Source of the DNA: Agromyces salentinus
Lineage (GTDB): Bacteria; Actinomycetota; Actinomycetes; Actinomycetales; Microbacteriaceae
Direction of reading: 5' to 3'
Length of the DNA: 64,000 nucleotides
Assembly: GCF_009749395.1 (NCBI RefSeq)
Contig: NZ_WBIR01000002.1
Location: 273,354-337,353 of the forward strand
Shown piece by piece: positions 52,610-61,290 of the stretch. The notes below the pieces were generated by a model that worked only from the letters and a program-made list of their open reading frames with translations, was not told the origin of the DNA and ran no database searches. Position numbers and translations under genes: made by a program. Numbering within the stretch: position 1 is the first letter of the stretch; each line of letters begins with the position of its first letter.

Positions 52610-52615
52610 AGGCTA
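52610..52615 (-). promoter_or_regulatory. -10 box for the ferritin-like pair (leaderless)
   Basis: Minus-strand TAGCCT, 6 bases before the ATG at 52603. Confidence 0.6.
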
Positions 52616-52635
52616 CTCCGGCCGCGGCATCCGTC

Positions 52636-53031
52636 TCAGAACTTGTTGCCGAGCGCCTTGTTCTTCAGCGCCTCGTACTCGCCGTCGCTGATGATGCCCT
52701 GGTCGCGCAGCGCGGCGGCCTTCGCGATCTCCTCGGTCGGGCTGGCGAAGGAGACCTTGCGGACCTCCTCGTCGGAGAGCTCGACGACCTCGGGTCGGCG
52801 GTACGCGGAACGCTCGGCCATGCCCTGCCCGCGCGCGATCAGGTACACGAGTCCGGTGATGAACGGCAGGAAGACCAGGAGCAGGATCCAGAGCGCCTTC
52901 ATCCACCCGCTGAGGTCGTGCGAGCGGAAGATGTCGATCGCGATGTAGATCAACGTGAAGAGGTAGGCGATGTAGGCGAAGATCCAGAAGCTGAGCCAGA
53001 ACCAGTCCCAGACGGTGGCGAAGAAGCCCAT
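52636..53031 (-). CDS. PLDc_N and SHOCT domain membrane protein
   Basis: 131 residues. Two hydrophobic helices (about 7-33 and 44-66; WMKALWILLLVFLPFITGLVYLI is the PLDc_N type) and a C-terminal SHOCT motif (AALRDQGIISDGEYEALKNKAL, about 106-127 in parts). Function unknown; often a stress-envelope protein. AAGGGA precedes the ATG and a -10-like TAGGTT lies at 53089-53094 on the minus strand. Confidence 0.86.
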   Translation of the reverse strand: MGFFATVWDWFWLSFWIFAYIAYLFTLIYIAIDIFRSHDLSGWMKALWILLLVFLPFITGLVYLIARGQGMAERSAYRRPEVVELSDEEVRKVSFASPTEEIAKAAALRDQGIISDGEYEALKNKALGNKF

Positions 53032-53159
53032 GGGCGATGTCCCTTTCGAGTCGGTGGCCCACGATCGCGTCGAGGCCGTCTGGCGCTCAACCTATCGGGC
53101 AGCGGGGCCCCGCGGGAGAGGCGCGCCCGATTCGGTCGGCGCGCCCCACCGGCGGAGGG

Positions 53160-54062
53160 CTACCCGTGCGCCCGGTGCTCGACCGCGGCATCCGCCCGGT
53201 CGTTCGCCGCGGTGTCGCTGCGGTCGCGGATGAGGAATCCGAAGCCGAACGCGATGAAGAACATGAGCACGCCGTAGACCGCGGCGGGCAGGCTCAGCTC
53301 GGTCGAGCCGAGCACGCTCTGCGCGATCACGATCGCGAGGGTCGCGTTGTGGATGCCGATCTCGAAGGACGCGGCGATGGCCTGCCGCCGGCCGACGCGC
53401 AGCCAGCGCGGCACCAGGTACCCGATGGCGAGGCTGATGATGCAGAACACGATCGTGATGAGCGCGAGTCGGGCGAAGTTCTCGACCAGCAGCTCCCAGT
53501 TCGACGCGACCGCCCCGGCGATGACGACGACGAGGATCACGACGGAGGCGATGCGCACGGGCCGGTCCATGGCGTCGGCGAACCGGGGGGCGAATCGCCG
53601 CACCAGCATGCCGAGGGCGACCGGCAGCAGCACGATCGCGAACACCTCGAGGACCTTGGACCACTGCAGCCCGAGCTGGTCGTCGAACGGGTCGAAGATC
53701 GCGATCGCGACGTTCGTGATGATCGGCAGCGTGAACACCGCGACGACCGAGTTGACCGCCGTCAGCGAGATGTTCAGCGCGACGTCTCCGCGGAAGAGGT
53801 GGCTGTACAGGTTGGCGGTCGTGCCGCCCGGCGAGGCCGCGAGCATCATCATGCCCACGGCGAGCACGGGCGGCAGCTGGAAGGCCAGCACGAGGCCGAG
53901 GCAGATGGCCGGCAGCACGATGAGCTGGCACACGAGGGCGATGATCACCGCCTTCGGCTGCTTGAGCACCCTGGCGAAATCGCCGAGGGTGAGACTGAGC
54001 CCGAGGCCGAACATGATGATGCCCAGGGCCACGGGAAGGCCGATGGTGGTCAACGCTGACAT
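53160..54062 (-). CDS. Bile acid:Na+ symporter-family transporter (BASS)
   Basis: 300 residues from the ATG at 54062; an in-frame GTG lies 6 bases earlier. Nine to ten helices with the crossing motif AASPGGTTANLYSHLFRGD (about 96-114 in parts) and FEIGIHNATLAIVIA (about 233-247). Members carry organic acids with sodium; the true substrate is unknown. Lone gene on the minus strand between the PLDc_N/SHOCT gene and the kinase. Confidence 0.88.
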   Translation of the reverse strand: MSALTTIGLPVALGIIMFGLGLSLTLGDFARVLKQPKAVIIALVCQLIVLPAICLGLVLAFQLPPVLAVGMMMLAASPGGTTANLYSHLFRGDVALNISLTAVNSVVAVFTLPIITNVAIAIFDPFDDQLGLQWSKVLEVFAIVLLPVALGMLVRRFAPRFADAMDRPVRIASVVILVVVIAGAVASNWELLVENFARLALITIVFCIISLAIGYLVPRWLRVGRRQAIAASFEIGIHNATLAIVIAQSVLGSTELSLPAAVYGVLMFFIAFGFGFLIRDRSDTAANDRADAAVEHRAHG

Positions 54063-54137
54063 GCACACAGTGTGGCGGATGCCGGGGCCCGGCGCATACC
54101 CGGGATCCAGGTCCCGCGCGGCGGGCCGGCGTGCGGC

Positions 54138-55886
54138 TCAGCGACCCGCTCGGGCTGCGAAGAGCGCGTGCAGGAGCGGGACGACCGACGCGGCCATCAG
54201 GACCGTCCCGAAGACGACGTCGTCGGTCCGCAGGACCGCGCCCGCGACGAGGAGCGCGGCGAACAGGACGGCGGAGATCACCCGGCGTGCGGTGCGCTCC
54301 AGGCGCACCACTCGGCGTTCGAGGGTCGGGTTCACCACCGCCACCGATCCGTCCTCGAACCGGGTGACGAGCGAGTCCAGCCGCTTCGGCAGGCCGATGG
54401 CGACGCCGGCGATCTCGACCGCCTGCTTCGCGAGGTCCTGCACCACGTTGCCGCGTTCGTCGCGGATGAGCTTCGTCGCGTACGGCTCGATCGAGTCCCA
54501 CAGGTTGAATTCGGCGTCGAGTGCGCTGCAGACGCCGGAGGTGAGCGACATCGCCCGGATGATGAGGAGGAAGTTCTCGGGCAGCTGGAACGGAAGCGAC
54601 CGCACGACGTCGCCGAACTGCTCGGCGAACTCGCGGAACTCCTTGGGGTCGACCTCCCGCAGCTCGGCGAAGCCCATGCCCCCGAACCGTGCGAAGAGGT
54701 GGGTCATCGCCCGCTCGAGCTCGCCCGTGTCGGCCGAGGGCAGCAGCACCCCGACGTCGCGCACCCCGTCGACGAGCCCCTTGCCGTCGCGGGAGGCTGC
54801 CGCGATGAGCAGCTTGCGGAGGCCGCTGCGGGTGCCGGCGGGCACCTCGCCCATCATGCCGAAGTCGATGAAGGTGAGACGCCAGGGCCGGGCGGCGGGG
54901 CCGCCCGCGCCGACGTCCGGGCCGCCCGTCGCGGATGCCGGGCCGACCGGCGTGACGAAGATGTTGCCCGGATGCGGGTCGGCATGGAAGAAGCCGTTCG
55001 TGAACAACTGGTCGAACATCACCGCCGCGAACACCGGGGCGACCTCGGCGGGATCGATGCCGGCGGCGGCTAGCGCCGCGACATCCGTGATCTTGATGGC
55101 CGTGACGTCCTCGAGCGTGAGCACCCGGCGGGTCGTGCGCTCCCAGACGACGGAGGGGACGCCCACTCGGTCGTCGGCCGCGAACTCGGCCGCGAATCGC
55201 TCGGAGCTCGCGGCCTCGTGCAGGTAGTCGATCTCCTCGAGGCTCGTCTGCGCGAACTCCTCGACGAGGGCGTGCGTGTTCACGCGATCGGACACCAGCC
55301 GCACGTGGCTGAGCCAGCCCGCGACCTTGCGGAGCGCGGCGAGGTCGACCTCCACGATCTCGTCGATTCCGGGCCGCTGGACCTTGAGGACCACCGTCGT
55401 GAGGCCCGTCTCCTCGGCATCGACGGGGCCGAGGACGGCCCGGTGCGCCTGGCCGAGGGAGGCCGCAGCGATCGGCACCTCGTCGACGGAGGCGAAGGCG
55501 CGCTCGAGCGGCACGCCGAGTTCGGCCTCGGCGAGGGCCCGGATCGCCGGGAACGGCACCGGGGGCACCTCGTCCTGCAGCCCGGCGAGCTCGGCCGTGA
55601 TCTCGGGCGGGAGCACGTCGAGGCGGGAGGACATGAACTGCCCGACCTTGATCATGAGCCCGCCGAGGTCGACGGCGAGCACGTGGAACCGCTGGGCGAA
55701 GCGCCGCATCCGCTTGGATCGCGTGCGCTCGGCGAGTGCCGAGAGTCCGATGCGCGGCAGGAGGAGCTCGAACCACCACGTGACGGCGAGGTTCCACCCC
55801 GCGAAGCGGAGGATGCGCCGGTACCGGGCACGCGTGTTCCCGGCACCGGGCACCGATGCGCCTCGGCCCCGGTGGACCGATGCCAC
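54138..55886 (-). CDS. ABC1/UbiB-family atypical kinase
   Basis: 582 residues from the GTG at 55886, five bases after the padR stop. Atypical protein kinase-like fold: KxGQ motif KVGQ (80-83), Ala-rich loop AAASLGQAH (140-148), HADPHPGN and IDFGMMG. About 23 Gly/Ala/Pro residues are inserted between HADPHPGNIFV and LTFIDFG. Two C-terminal membrane helices (about 540-580) anchor it. UbiB proteins support quinone synthesis or lipid transport; the role here is unproven. Confidence 0.88.
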   Translation of the reverse strand: MASVHRGRGASVPGAGNTRARYRRILRFAGWNLAVTWWFELLLPRIGLSALAERTRSKRMRRFAQRFHVLAVDLGGLMIKVGQFMSSRLDVLPPEITAELAGLQDEVPPVPFPAIRALAEAELGVPLERAFASVDEVPIAAASLGQAHRAVLGPVDAEETGLTTVVLKVQRPGIDEIVEVDLAALRKVAGWLSHVRLVSDRVNTHALVEEFAQTSLEEIDYLHEAASSERFAAEFAADDRVGVPSVVWERTTRRVLTLEDVTAIKITDVAALAAAGIDPAEVAPVFAAVMFDQLFTNGFFHADPHPGNIFVTPVGPASATGGPDVGAGGPAARPWRLTFIDFGMMGEVPAGTRSGLRKLLIAAASRDGKGLVDGVRDVGVLLPSADTGELERAMTHLFARFGGMGFAELREVDPKEFREFAEQFGDVVRSLPFQLPENFLLIIRAMSLTSGVCSALDAEFNLWDSIEPYATKLIRDERGNVVQDLAKQAVEIAGVAIGLPKRLDSLVTRFEDGSVAVVNPTLERRVVRLERTARRVISAVLFAALLVAGAVLRTDDVVFGTVLMAASVVPLLHALFAARAGR

Positions 55887-55891
55887 CCCCG

Positions 55892-56434
55892 TCAGTCCTG
55901 GGCGAGGATCGAGTAGAGCCGCCGGCGCGCCTCCTCGAGCGCGGTCACCGCCTGCTGCACCTGCTCGGGGGTTCCGGTTCGGCCCAACTGCGCGGCCGCC
56001 TGCGCGAGTTCGAAGCCCGCCTTGGGCAGGGCCGACGGCCCGCCGGCGTCGCTCGAGCCCTGCGGCTGCCACGGCGCCGAGCCGGCGGCCTCCGCGGCCT
56101 CGGCGCGACCCGCCTCGGTGAGCGAGTACGTCTTGCGGCCGTTCGACTCCTCGGCGCTGATGGCGCCCTCGTCGGCGAGCATCTGCAGCGTCGGGTAGAC
56201 CGAGCCCGCGCTGGGCTTCCAGGAGCCGTTGCTGCGCTCCTCGATCTCGCGGATGATCTGGTAGCCGTGCATCGGCCGCTCAGCGAGGAGGGCGAGGATC
56301 GCCGAGCGCACGTCGCCGCGGCCCATGCGGCTGCCGGCCCGCTTCTCGAAGGTGGAGCGCAGCTGCTCCATGGCCTGCCAGATGCCCTCGGCGGGGATGC
56401 CGCCGAAGCCGCCTGCCGGGAATGATCCACTCAT
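55892..56434 (-). CDS. PadR-family regulator
   Basis: 180 residues. Winged helix at about 42-110: GDVRSAILALLAERPMHGYQIIREIEER, SAGSVYPTLQMLADEGAI and the wing GRKTYSLTEAG, then a helical C-terminus. GGAAGAGG precedes the ATG at 56434. PadR proteins repress their own operon and respond to small molecules; here the operon also contains the ABC1/UbiB-type kinase gene 5 bases downstream. Confidence 0.9.
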   Translation of the reverse strand: MSGSFPAGGFGGIPAEGIWQAMEQLRSTFEKRAGSRMGRGDVRSAILALLAERPMHGYQIIREIEERSNGSWKPSAGSVYPTLQMLADEGAISAEESNGRKTYSLTEAGRAEAAEAAGSAPWQPQGSSDAGGPSALPKAGFELAQAAAQLGRTGTPEQVQQAVTALEEARRRLYSILAQD

Positions 56435-56558
56435 GACAACCTCTTCCGCCGTACGTGAACGATACTCGACGATATAGCGGGAACGGCGCCGCCGGAAGGG
56501 GCCCGGCCATCTCGTCAGGCAGTTCCCATGAAGCGGATGCGGCGTCGGGCGTCGGAGT

Positions 56559-56600
56559 TCCGCCAGCGGGCGGAGTGTCGTCGTTCCGCCCGTGGGCGGT
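56559..56600. promoter_or_regulatory. Tandem palindromes before the amine oxidase gene
   Basis: Two related 16-bp inverted repeats, TCCGCC-AGCG-GGCGGA (56559-56574) and TCCGCC-CGTG-GGCGGT (56585-56600), stand 26 bp apart. A -10-like TAGCGT (56600-56605) starts at the last base of the second. Good candidate operators for a repressor of the downstream gene. Confidence 0.6.
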
Positions 56601-56644
56601 AGCGTTCGGAGTGCCGCGGTGGCGACGGATGGAGGCGGTCTGCG

Positions 56645-57976
56645 ATGGAGCACTTCGACACGATCGTGGTCGGCGCGGGGGTCGCGGGCCTGACGGCCGC
56701 CCGGCTGCTCGCCCGTGAAGGCCGCCGCGTGGTGGTGCTGGAGGCCCGCGACCGCGTCGGCGGCCGGGTGCGGACCGATCGCGGTGACGGCCTCGTGACC
56801 GATCTCGGGGCGTCGTGGATCCACGGGATCGACGCCAGCCCGGTCGCGGCGGCCGCCGAGGCGTTCGGCATGCCGACCATGGAGTTCACCGTCGGCGGCT
56901 ACCAGCCCGACGGCCGACCGATCGCGTACTACGGCCCCGACGGGTCACGGCTCTCGGACGCCGACGCGCGACGCTTCGCGGACGACGTCCGCGCCGTCGA
57001 TGCCGCACTCGTCGGGGCCGTGGCGTCCTCGCAGCCGGATGCGTCCTACCGAGACGCGACCGAGGTGGCCCTCGCCGTCCAGGGGTGGCCCACCGAGCGG
57101 ACCCAGCGCGTGCGGGAGTTCCTGGAGCACCGAGCCGAGGAGCAGTACGGGGCCTGGATCGAGGACCTCGCGGCGCACGGCCTCGACGACGATGCGATCG
57201 AGGGCGACGAGGTGGTGTTCCCCGACGGGTACGACCGCCTGCCGGAGCATCTCGCCCACGGCCTCGACGTCCGGCTCGAGCACGTCGTCTCCCGCGTGCA
57301 CTGGTCGGCCGAGGGTGTCTCGGTCAGTACGCCGAGCGGCACGATGACGGCGGCGACCGCGGTGGTCACCGTGCCGGTGGGCGTGCTCCGGTCGGACGCC
57401 TTCGTCATCGACCCCCCGCTGCCCGAGCCGGTCGCCGGCGCCCTCGGACGGCTGCGCATGAACGCGTTCGAGAAGGTCGTCCTGCGGTTCGACACGAAGT
57501 TCTGGGACGACGACGTCTACGCGATCCGCCAGCAGGGTCCGGAGAGCCGGTCCTGGCACTCCTGGTACGACCTCACGCCGCTGCACGGGACGCCGACGCT
57601 GCTCACCTTCGCGGCCGGACCGACCGCCACGGCGATCCGCGGCCTGGACGACGCCGCGGTCGTCGACGCCGTGCTCGGCCAGCTCCGGCGGCTCTACGGC
57701 GACCGCGTCGAGCGACCGAACCGCGTGCACGTCACGGCGTGGCAGGACGACCCGTTCACCCTCGGGTCCTACGCGTACATGACGCTCGGCTCGACGACCG
57801 CGGACCACGATGCGCTCGCGACGCCGGTCGGCGGGGTCCTGCATCTCGCGGGCGAGGCGACCTGGACCGACGACCCCGCGACGGTTCCGGCGGCCCTGCA
57901 CTCCGGACATCGGGCCGCCGAGGACATCCTGGGGCGCGACATCCCGATCGAATCGGCCTGGACCGACGGCCGATGA
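56645..57976 (+). CDS. FAD-dependent amine oxidase
   Basis: 443 residues of the flavin monoamine oxidase family. N-terminal FAD fold IVVGAGVAGLTAARLLAREG (6-25) with LEARDRVGGRV, and a C-terminal GGVLHLAGEATWTDDP motif (about 397-412). GGAGG lies 10 bases before the ATG. Oxidises a primary or polyamine; the exact amine is unknown. Followed 34 bases later by the cation/proton antiporter gene. Confidence 0.9.
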   Translation: MEHFDTIVVGAGVAGLTAARLLAREGRRVVVLEARDRVGGRVRTDRGDGLVTDLGASWIHGIDASPVAAAAEAFGMPTMEFTVGGYQPDGRPIAYYGPDGSRLSDADARRFADDVRAVDAALVGAVASSQPDASYRDATEVALAVQGWPTERTQRVREFLEHRAEEQYGAWIEDLAAHGLDDDAIEGDEVVFPDGYDRLPEHLAHGLDVRLEHVVSRVHWSAEGVSVSTPSGTMTAATAVVTVPVGVLRSDAFVIDPPLPEPVAGALGRLRMNAFEKVVLRFDTKFWDDDVYAIRQQGPESRSWHSWYDLTPLHGTPTLLTFAAGPTATAIRGLDDAAVVDAVLGQLRRLYGDRVERPNRVHVTAWQDDPFTLGSYAYMTLGSTTADHDALATPVGGVLHLAGEATWTDDPATVPAALHSGHRAAEDILGRDIPIESAWTDGR

Positions 57977-58010
57977 ACGCGGCGCACCCCTCGGAGGCGA
58001 AGGAGACGCC

Positions 58011-59192
58011 ATGCGGGCGCTCATGACGCGGTCGACGGTCGCGATCCTCGCGATCACGTGGGCGACCACCGCCTGGACGCTCGGATTCGGCCACGACCTG
58101 GTGGCGCATCCGCCGAACGCCGCCGCCGGGGTGCTCGTGTTCCTCGTGATCCTCGCCGCGATCATGATCGCCGCCTTCGGCGTCGTCACCCAGGCCGAGC
58201 AGCTCGCCGAACGGCTCGGCGAACCCTTCGGGACCCTCGTCCTGACCCTCACCGTGGTGGTCATCGAGGTCGCGCTCATCGCGTCGGTGATGCTCGGGCC
58301 GGGCGGCTCGTCGACGATCGGCCGGGACTCGCTCTTCGCCGTCATGATGATCATCATCAACGGCGTCATGGGCCTGGCCATCCTCCTCGGCGGCCTCCGG
58401 CACGGTCCGCAGAGCTACAACACCGTCGGCACCTCGGTCTACCTGGCCGTCATCACCGCCCTCTCGCTCTGCACGCTCGTACTGCCGAACTTCACCGGCC
58501 CGGCTTCCGACGGCACCCTCACGACGGTGCAGTCGATCGGCATCGCCCTGCTCGCCGCGGCGCTCTACGCCTTCTTCCTGGCCATGCAGGTCGGGCGCGA
58601 CCGCGCACTCTTCGTGCAGCCGGTCTCGGCCGCGAGCGGGACGACGGCGGCAGTGCACGCGGCGGGCCGAGGACGGACGTCCTCATCGGCGACGGGGAAC
58701 GCCCCCGGCGCGGCATCCGGGCACGCGTCCACGGATCGCCGAGGCCTGGTGGCGCGTTCCGTGCTCCTGGTCGTGACGGTCCTGCCGATCGTGCTGCTCT
58801 CGCACGACCTCGGGATCCTCGTCGACCTCGGCATCGAGGCGACCGGCGCACCGACGGCCCTCGGCGGCGTGCTCATCGCGATCATCGTGTTCACCCCCGA
58901 GGCGGTGACCGCGATCCGCGCCTCGCTCGCGAACCAGAGCCAGCGGGCGTTCAACCTCGGCCTCGGCGCCTTCACGTCCACCGTCGGGCTGACGATCCCG
59001 GTCATCCTCGTGATCGGACTCGTCAGCGGGCAGGAGGTCGTCCTCGGCGAGTCCCCCGCGAACATGGTGCTCATCGCCACGACCCTCGCGATGACGCTCA
59101 TCACGTTCTTCTCACTGCGGACGACGGCGGTGCACGGCGCGGTGCACCTGATGCTCTTCGGCGTCTACGGGATCCTGCTCTTCACCCCGTGA
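58011..59192 (+). CDS. chaA: Ca2+/H+ antiporter (ChaA-like)
   Basis: 393 residues from the ATG at 58011 with AAGGAG upstream. Ten to eleven helices, with the two repeats of the CaCA family visible as VVIEVALIASVM (about 83-94) and FTPEAVTAIRASL (about 294-306). A hydrophilic loop at about 215-245 separates the halves. It exports Ca2+ or Na+ for H+. Probably shares the amine oxidase transcript. Confidence 0.9.
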   Translation: MRALMTRSTVAILAITWATTAWTLGFGHDLVAHPPNAAAGVLVFLVILAAIMIAAFGVVTQAEQLAERLGEPFGTLVLTLTVVVIEVALIASVMLGPGGSSTIGRDSLFAVMMIIINGVMGLAILLGGLRHGPQSYNTVGTSVYLAVITALSLCTLVLPNFTGPASDGTLTTVQSIGIALLAAALYAFFLAMQVGRDRALFVQPVSAASGTTAAVHAAGRGRTSSSATGNAPGAASGHASTDRRGLVARSVLLVVTVLPIVLLSHDLGILVDLGIEATGAPTALGGVLIAIIVFTPEAVTAIRASLANQSQRAFNLGLGAFTSTVGLTIPVILVIGLVSGQEVVLGESPANMVLIATTLAMTLITFFSLRTTAVHGAVHLMLFGVYGILLFTP

Positions 59193-59217
59193 CGCGCCGA
59201 CCCGGCGGCGCACCCGA

Positions 59218-60246
59218 TCAGTCGTCGGCGGGGACCCGGACGAGGAGGCTGGAGGGGTCGACCCATGTCCGGAACGACTTCGCCTCGCCGAACGGATCGC
59301 CGTCGAGCTGGATCTGCTCGGCCCGGCTCAAGGACACCACGAGCTCCCTGCCCTTCAGGTAGTTCAGCGCGCGGACCTCCTTCGTGAGGCCCATGAGCCG
59401 GCGGCCGGCGGTCGTGCGGCGGAGCACGCCGTTCTCCCAGAAGATCTTCGTCATGATCTGGACCCACCCGATGAAGCCCTCGGGCCGCAGGACGACGATG
59501 TCGAATTCGCCGTCATCGACCGCTGCGTCCGGGAGCAGCAGGATGTTGGCCGGCAGGGAACCGCAGTTGCCGATCATGAGGGTGTGGGCGCGCATCGAGC
59601 GGACCCCCTTGCCGTCGAGGCGGTACCGCAACCGCAGCTGGTTCTTGTCGCGCAGGGCGAGACCGATCGCCTTCACGTACGCCAGCCAACCCGCCTTCGC
59701 CTTGAGGTCGTCGTCGGTGTTCGCGAGCATCTTCGCATCCAGGCCGAGCCCGGCCATCACCAGGTAGGCGTGACGCCGGGTCCTGCCGTCATCGCCCCGG
59801 ATCTCGATGAGCGCCATGTCGATGGGCCGATCGGTGCCGCTGAGCGCCGTGCGCAGCGACGTCTCCGCGTCGTCGAGCGTGAGGTCGAGGTTCCGCGCGA
59901 GCAGGTTGCCGGTTCCCGACGGGAGGAGCGCCAACGGCACCCCCGAGCCGCGCAGCGCCTCGGCGACGACGCGCACGGTGCCGTCGCCTCCTGCGGCGAT
60001 CACGACGTCGGCGCCCTCGGCGAGCGCCTCGGCCGCCTGTCCGGCGCCCGGATCCTCCTCCGTCGTCTCCAGCCAGAGGGACGGTTCCCAGCCCGCCTCG
60101 GCCTCCGCCGCCTCGAGCACGGGTCGGAGTTCGTCGGCCTCGAGCTTGACCGGGTTGTAGATCAGCGCCGCCCGACGCCGAGGTGTGCGCTCGGGGTCGG
60201 TGGAATCGGGCGCGGACGATTCGGGAGCGACGGGTTCGTTGATCAC
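59218..60246 (-). CDS. Diacylglycerol/lipid kinase family protein
   Basis: 342 residues from the leaderless GTG at 60246. The ATP site AAGGDGTVRVVAEAL (84-98) and LLPSGTGNLLARN (about 106-118) are typical of the DagK/YegS family, with LDGDPFG at the end. It phosphorylates a membrane lipid such as diacylglycerol; sphingoid or other lipids cannot be excluded. Divergent from the hydrolase-tetR operon. Confidence 0.9.
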   Translation of the reverse strand: MINEPVAPESSAPDSTDPERTPRRRAALIYNPVKLEADELRPVLEAAEAEAGWEPSLWLETTEEDPGAGQAAEALAEGADVVIAAGGDGTVRVVAEALRGSGVPLALLPSGTGNLLARNLDLTLDDAETSLRTALSGTDRPIDMALIEIRGDDGRTRRHAYLVMAGLGLDAKMLANTDDDLKAKAGWLAYVKAIGLALRDKNQLRLRYRLDGKGVRSMRAHTLMIGNCGSLPANILLLPDAAVDDGEFDIVVLRPEGFIGWVQIMTKIFWENGVLRRTTAGRRLMGLTKEVRALNYLKGRELVVSLSRAEQIQLDGDPFGEAKSFRTWVDPSSLLVRVPADD

Positions 60247-60252
60247 CCTGCC

Positions 60253-60258
60253 ACGGTA
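60253..60258 (-). promoter_or_regulatory. -10 box for the lipid kinase (leaderless)
   Basis: Minus-strand TACCGT, 6 bases before the GTG at 60246. Confidence 0.55.
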
Positions 60259-60367
60259 GGGGAAGGTCGGTTCTCGCGGTGCGTGGTTGCGCCGGGGCAC
60301 CGTCATGTGCTGCGTGGGCCGCGCAGGACCCCCGGACGCGCTCCTCGCCGGCTCGACGCCGACGTAG

Positions 60368-60391
60368 TGACCAAATAGACTGGACTGGTCA
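60368..60391 (+). promoter_or_regulatory. Candidate TetR operator over the hydrolase promoter
   Basis: Inverted repeat TGACCA-N12-TGGTCA (60368-60373 and 60386-60391) encloses a -10-like TAGACT (60376-60381), 18 bases before the ATG at 60409. The operon encodes a TetR repressor as second gene, consistent with autoregulation. Confidence 0.6.
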
Positions 60392-60408
60392 GAACGAGGG
60401 GTGGACGG

Positions 60409-61290
60409 ATGCCGACACGACGAACACGTGCCGAGGTGACGGGGGCGACCGTCTCCGTGCTGGAGTGGACGCCCGCACGGGCGACGGGTCGGACCGTCCT
60501 CCTGCTCCACGGAGGCGGGGCCGACAGCGCCGAGCTCTCGTGGGGCGAGGTCGGCCCCGCCCTGGCCGCCGCGGGCCACCGGGTGGTGGCGCCCGACCAC
60601 CCCGGCTTCGGACGGAGTCCCCGTGCCGACTGGGAGCTGACCCAGGAACACCTGGTCGCCTACGTGGGCGAACTGGCCGACGCCCTCGAGCTCACCGACT
60701 ACGCGATCGGCGGGCTCTCCCTCGGCGGCGGCCTGGCGCTCGGCCACCTGCTCGACCGCCCGTCGCGCGCACGCGGCGCGATCCTCCTGGGCACGTTCGG
60801 CATCATGCCCCGCCTCACCGACGGCCGGCTCGGAGGCCCGAACCAGGCCCTCACCTACGCCCTGCTGCGCACCGGCGTGCTCGCCGCGATGACCCGCTCC
60901 TACGTGCGCAGCCCGCGCGCGATGGAGCGCGGGCTGCGCGAGATCGTGCGAAGCCCGTCCGCTCGCACTCCCGAACTCGTGCAGGCCGTGATCGGCGAGG
61001 CGAGCTCGACGGACGGCATCGCGGCCTTCGCCGAATGGCAGCGTGACCAGGTCGGTTGGGGCGGGCTGCGAACGGACTACTCGGAACGCCTCGGCTCCAT
61101 CGCGACGCCGACCCTCCTCATCCACGGAGAGCTCGACTCGGGCGTCCCGCTCTCACGCGCGGAGGCCGCGGCGCGCGCACTCCCCCACGGCGAGTTGCTC
61201 AGCGTTCCCGGTGCCGGCCACTGGGTGCAGCGCGACCGGCCCGACCTCGTCATCCCGGCGATGACCTCGTTCCTCGGGACGCTGCGCTGA
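60409..61290 (+). CDS. Alpha/beta-hydrolase
   Basis: 293 residues. LLLHGGGADSAELSW (about 31-45) is the oxyanion region, the nucleophile elbow is GLSLGG (about 103-108), PDHPGFGRS precedes it, and the acid/base appear in IHGELDSGVPLS and GAGHWVQ near the end. Reaction unknown. GAGGGG precedes the ATG. Its stop overlaps the tetR start by one base. Confidence 0.88.
   Translation: MPTRRTRAEVTGATVSVLEWTPARATGRTVLLLHGGGADSAELSWGEVGPALAAAGHRVVAPDHPGFGRSPRADWELTQEHLVAYVGELADALELTDYAIGGLSLGGGLALGHLLDRPSRARGAILLGTFGIMPRLTDGRLGGPNQALTYALLRTGVLAAMTRSYVRSPRAMERGLREIVRSPSARTPELVQAVIGEASSTDGIAAFAEWQRDQVGWGGLRTDYSERLGSIATPTLLIHGELDSGVPLSRAEAAARALPHGELLSVPGAGHWVQRDRPDLVIPAMTSFLGTLR

Noticed and set aside
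53092..55797. 901-codon minus-strand frame over the BASS and ABC1/UbiB-type kinase genes
   Set aside because: Same strand but a different frame from two clear genes; Arg/Pro-rich and without motifs.
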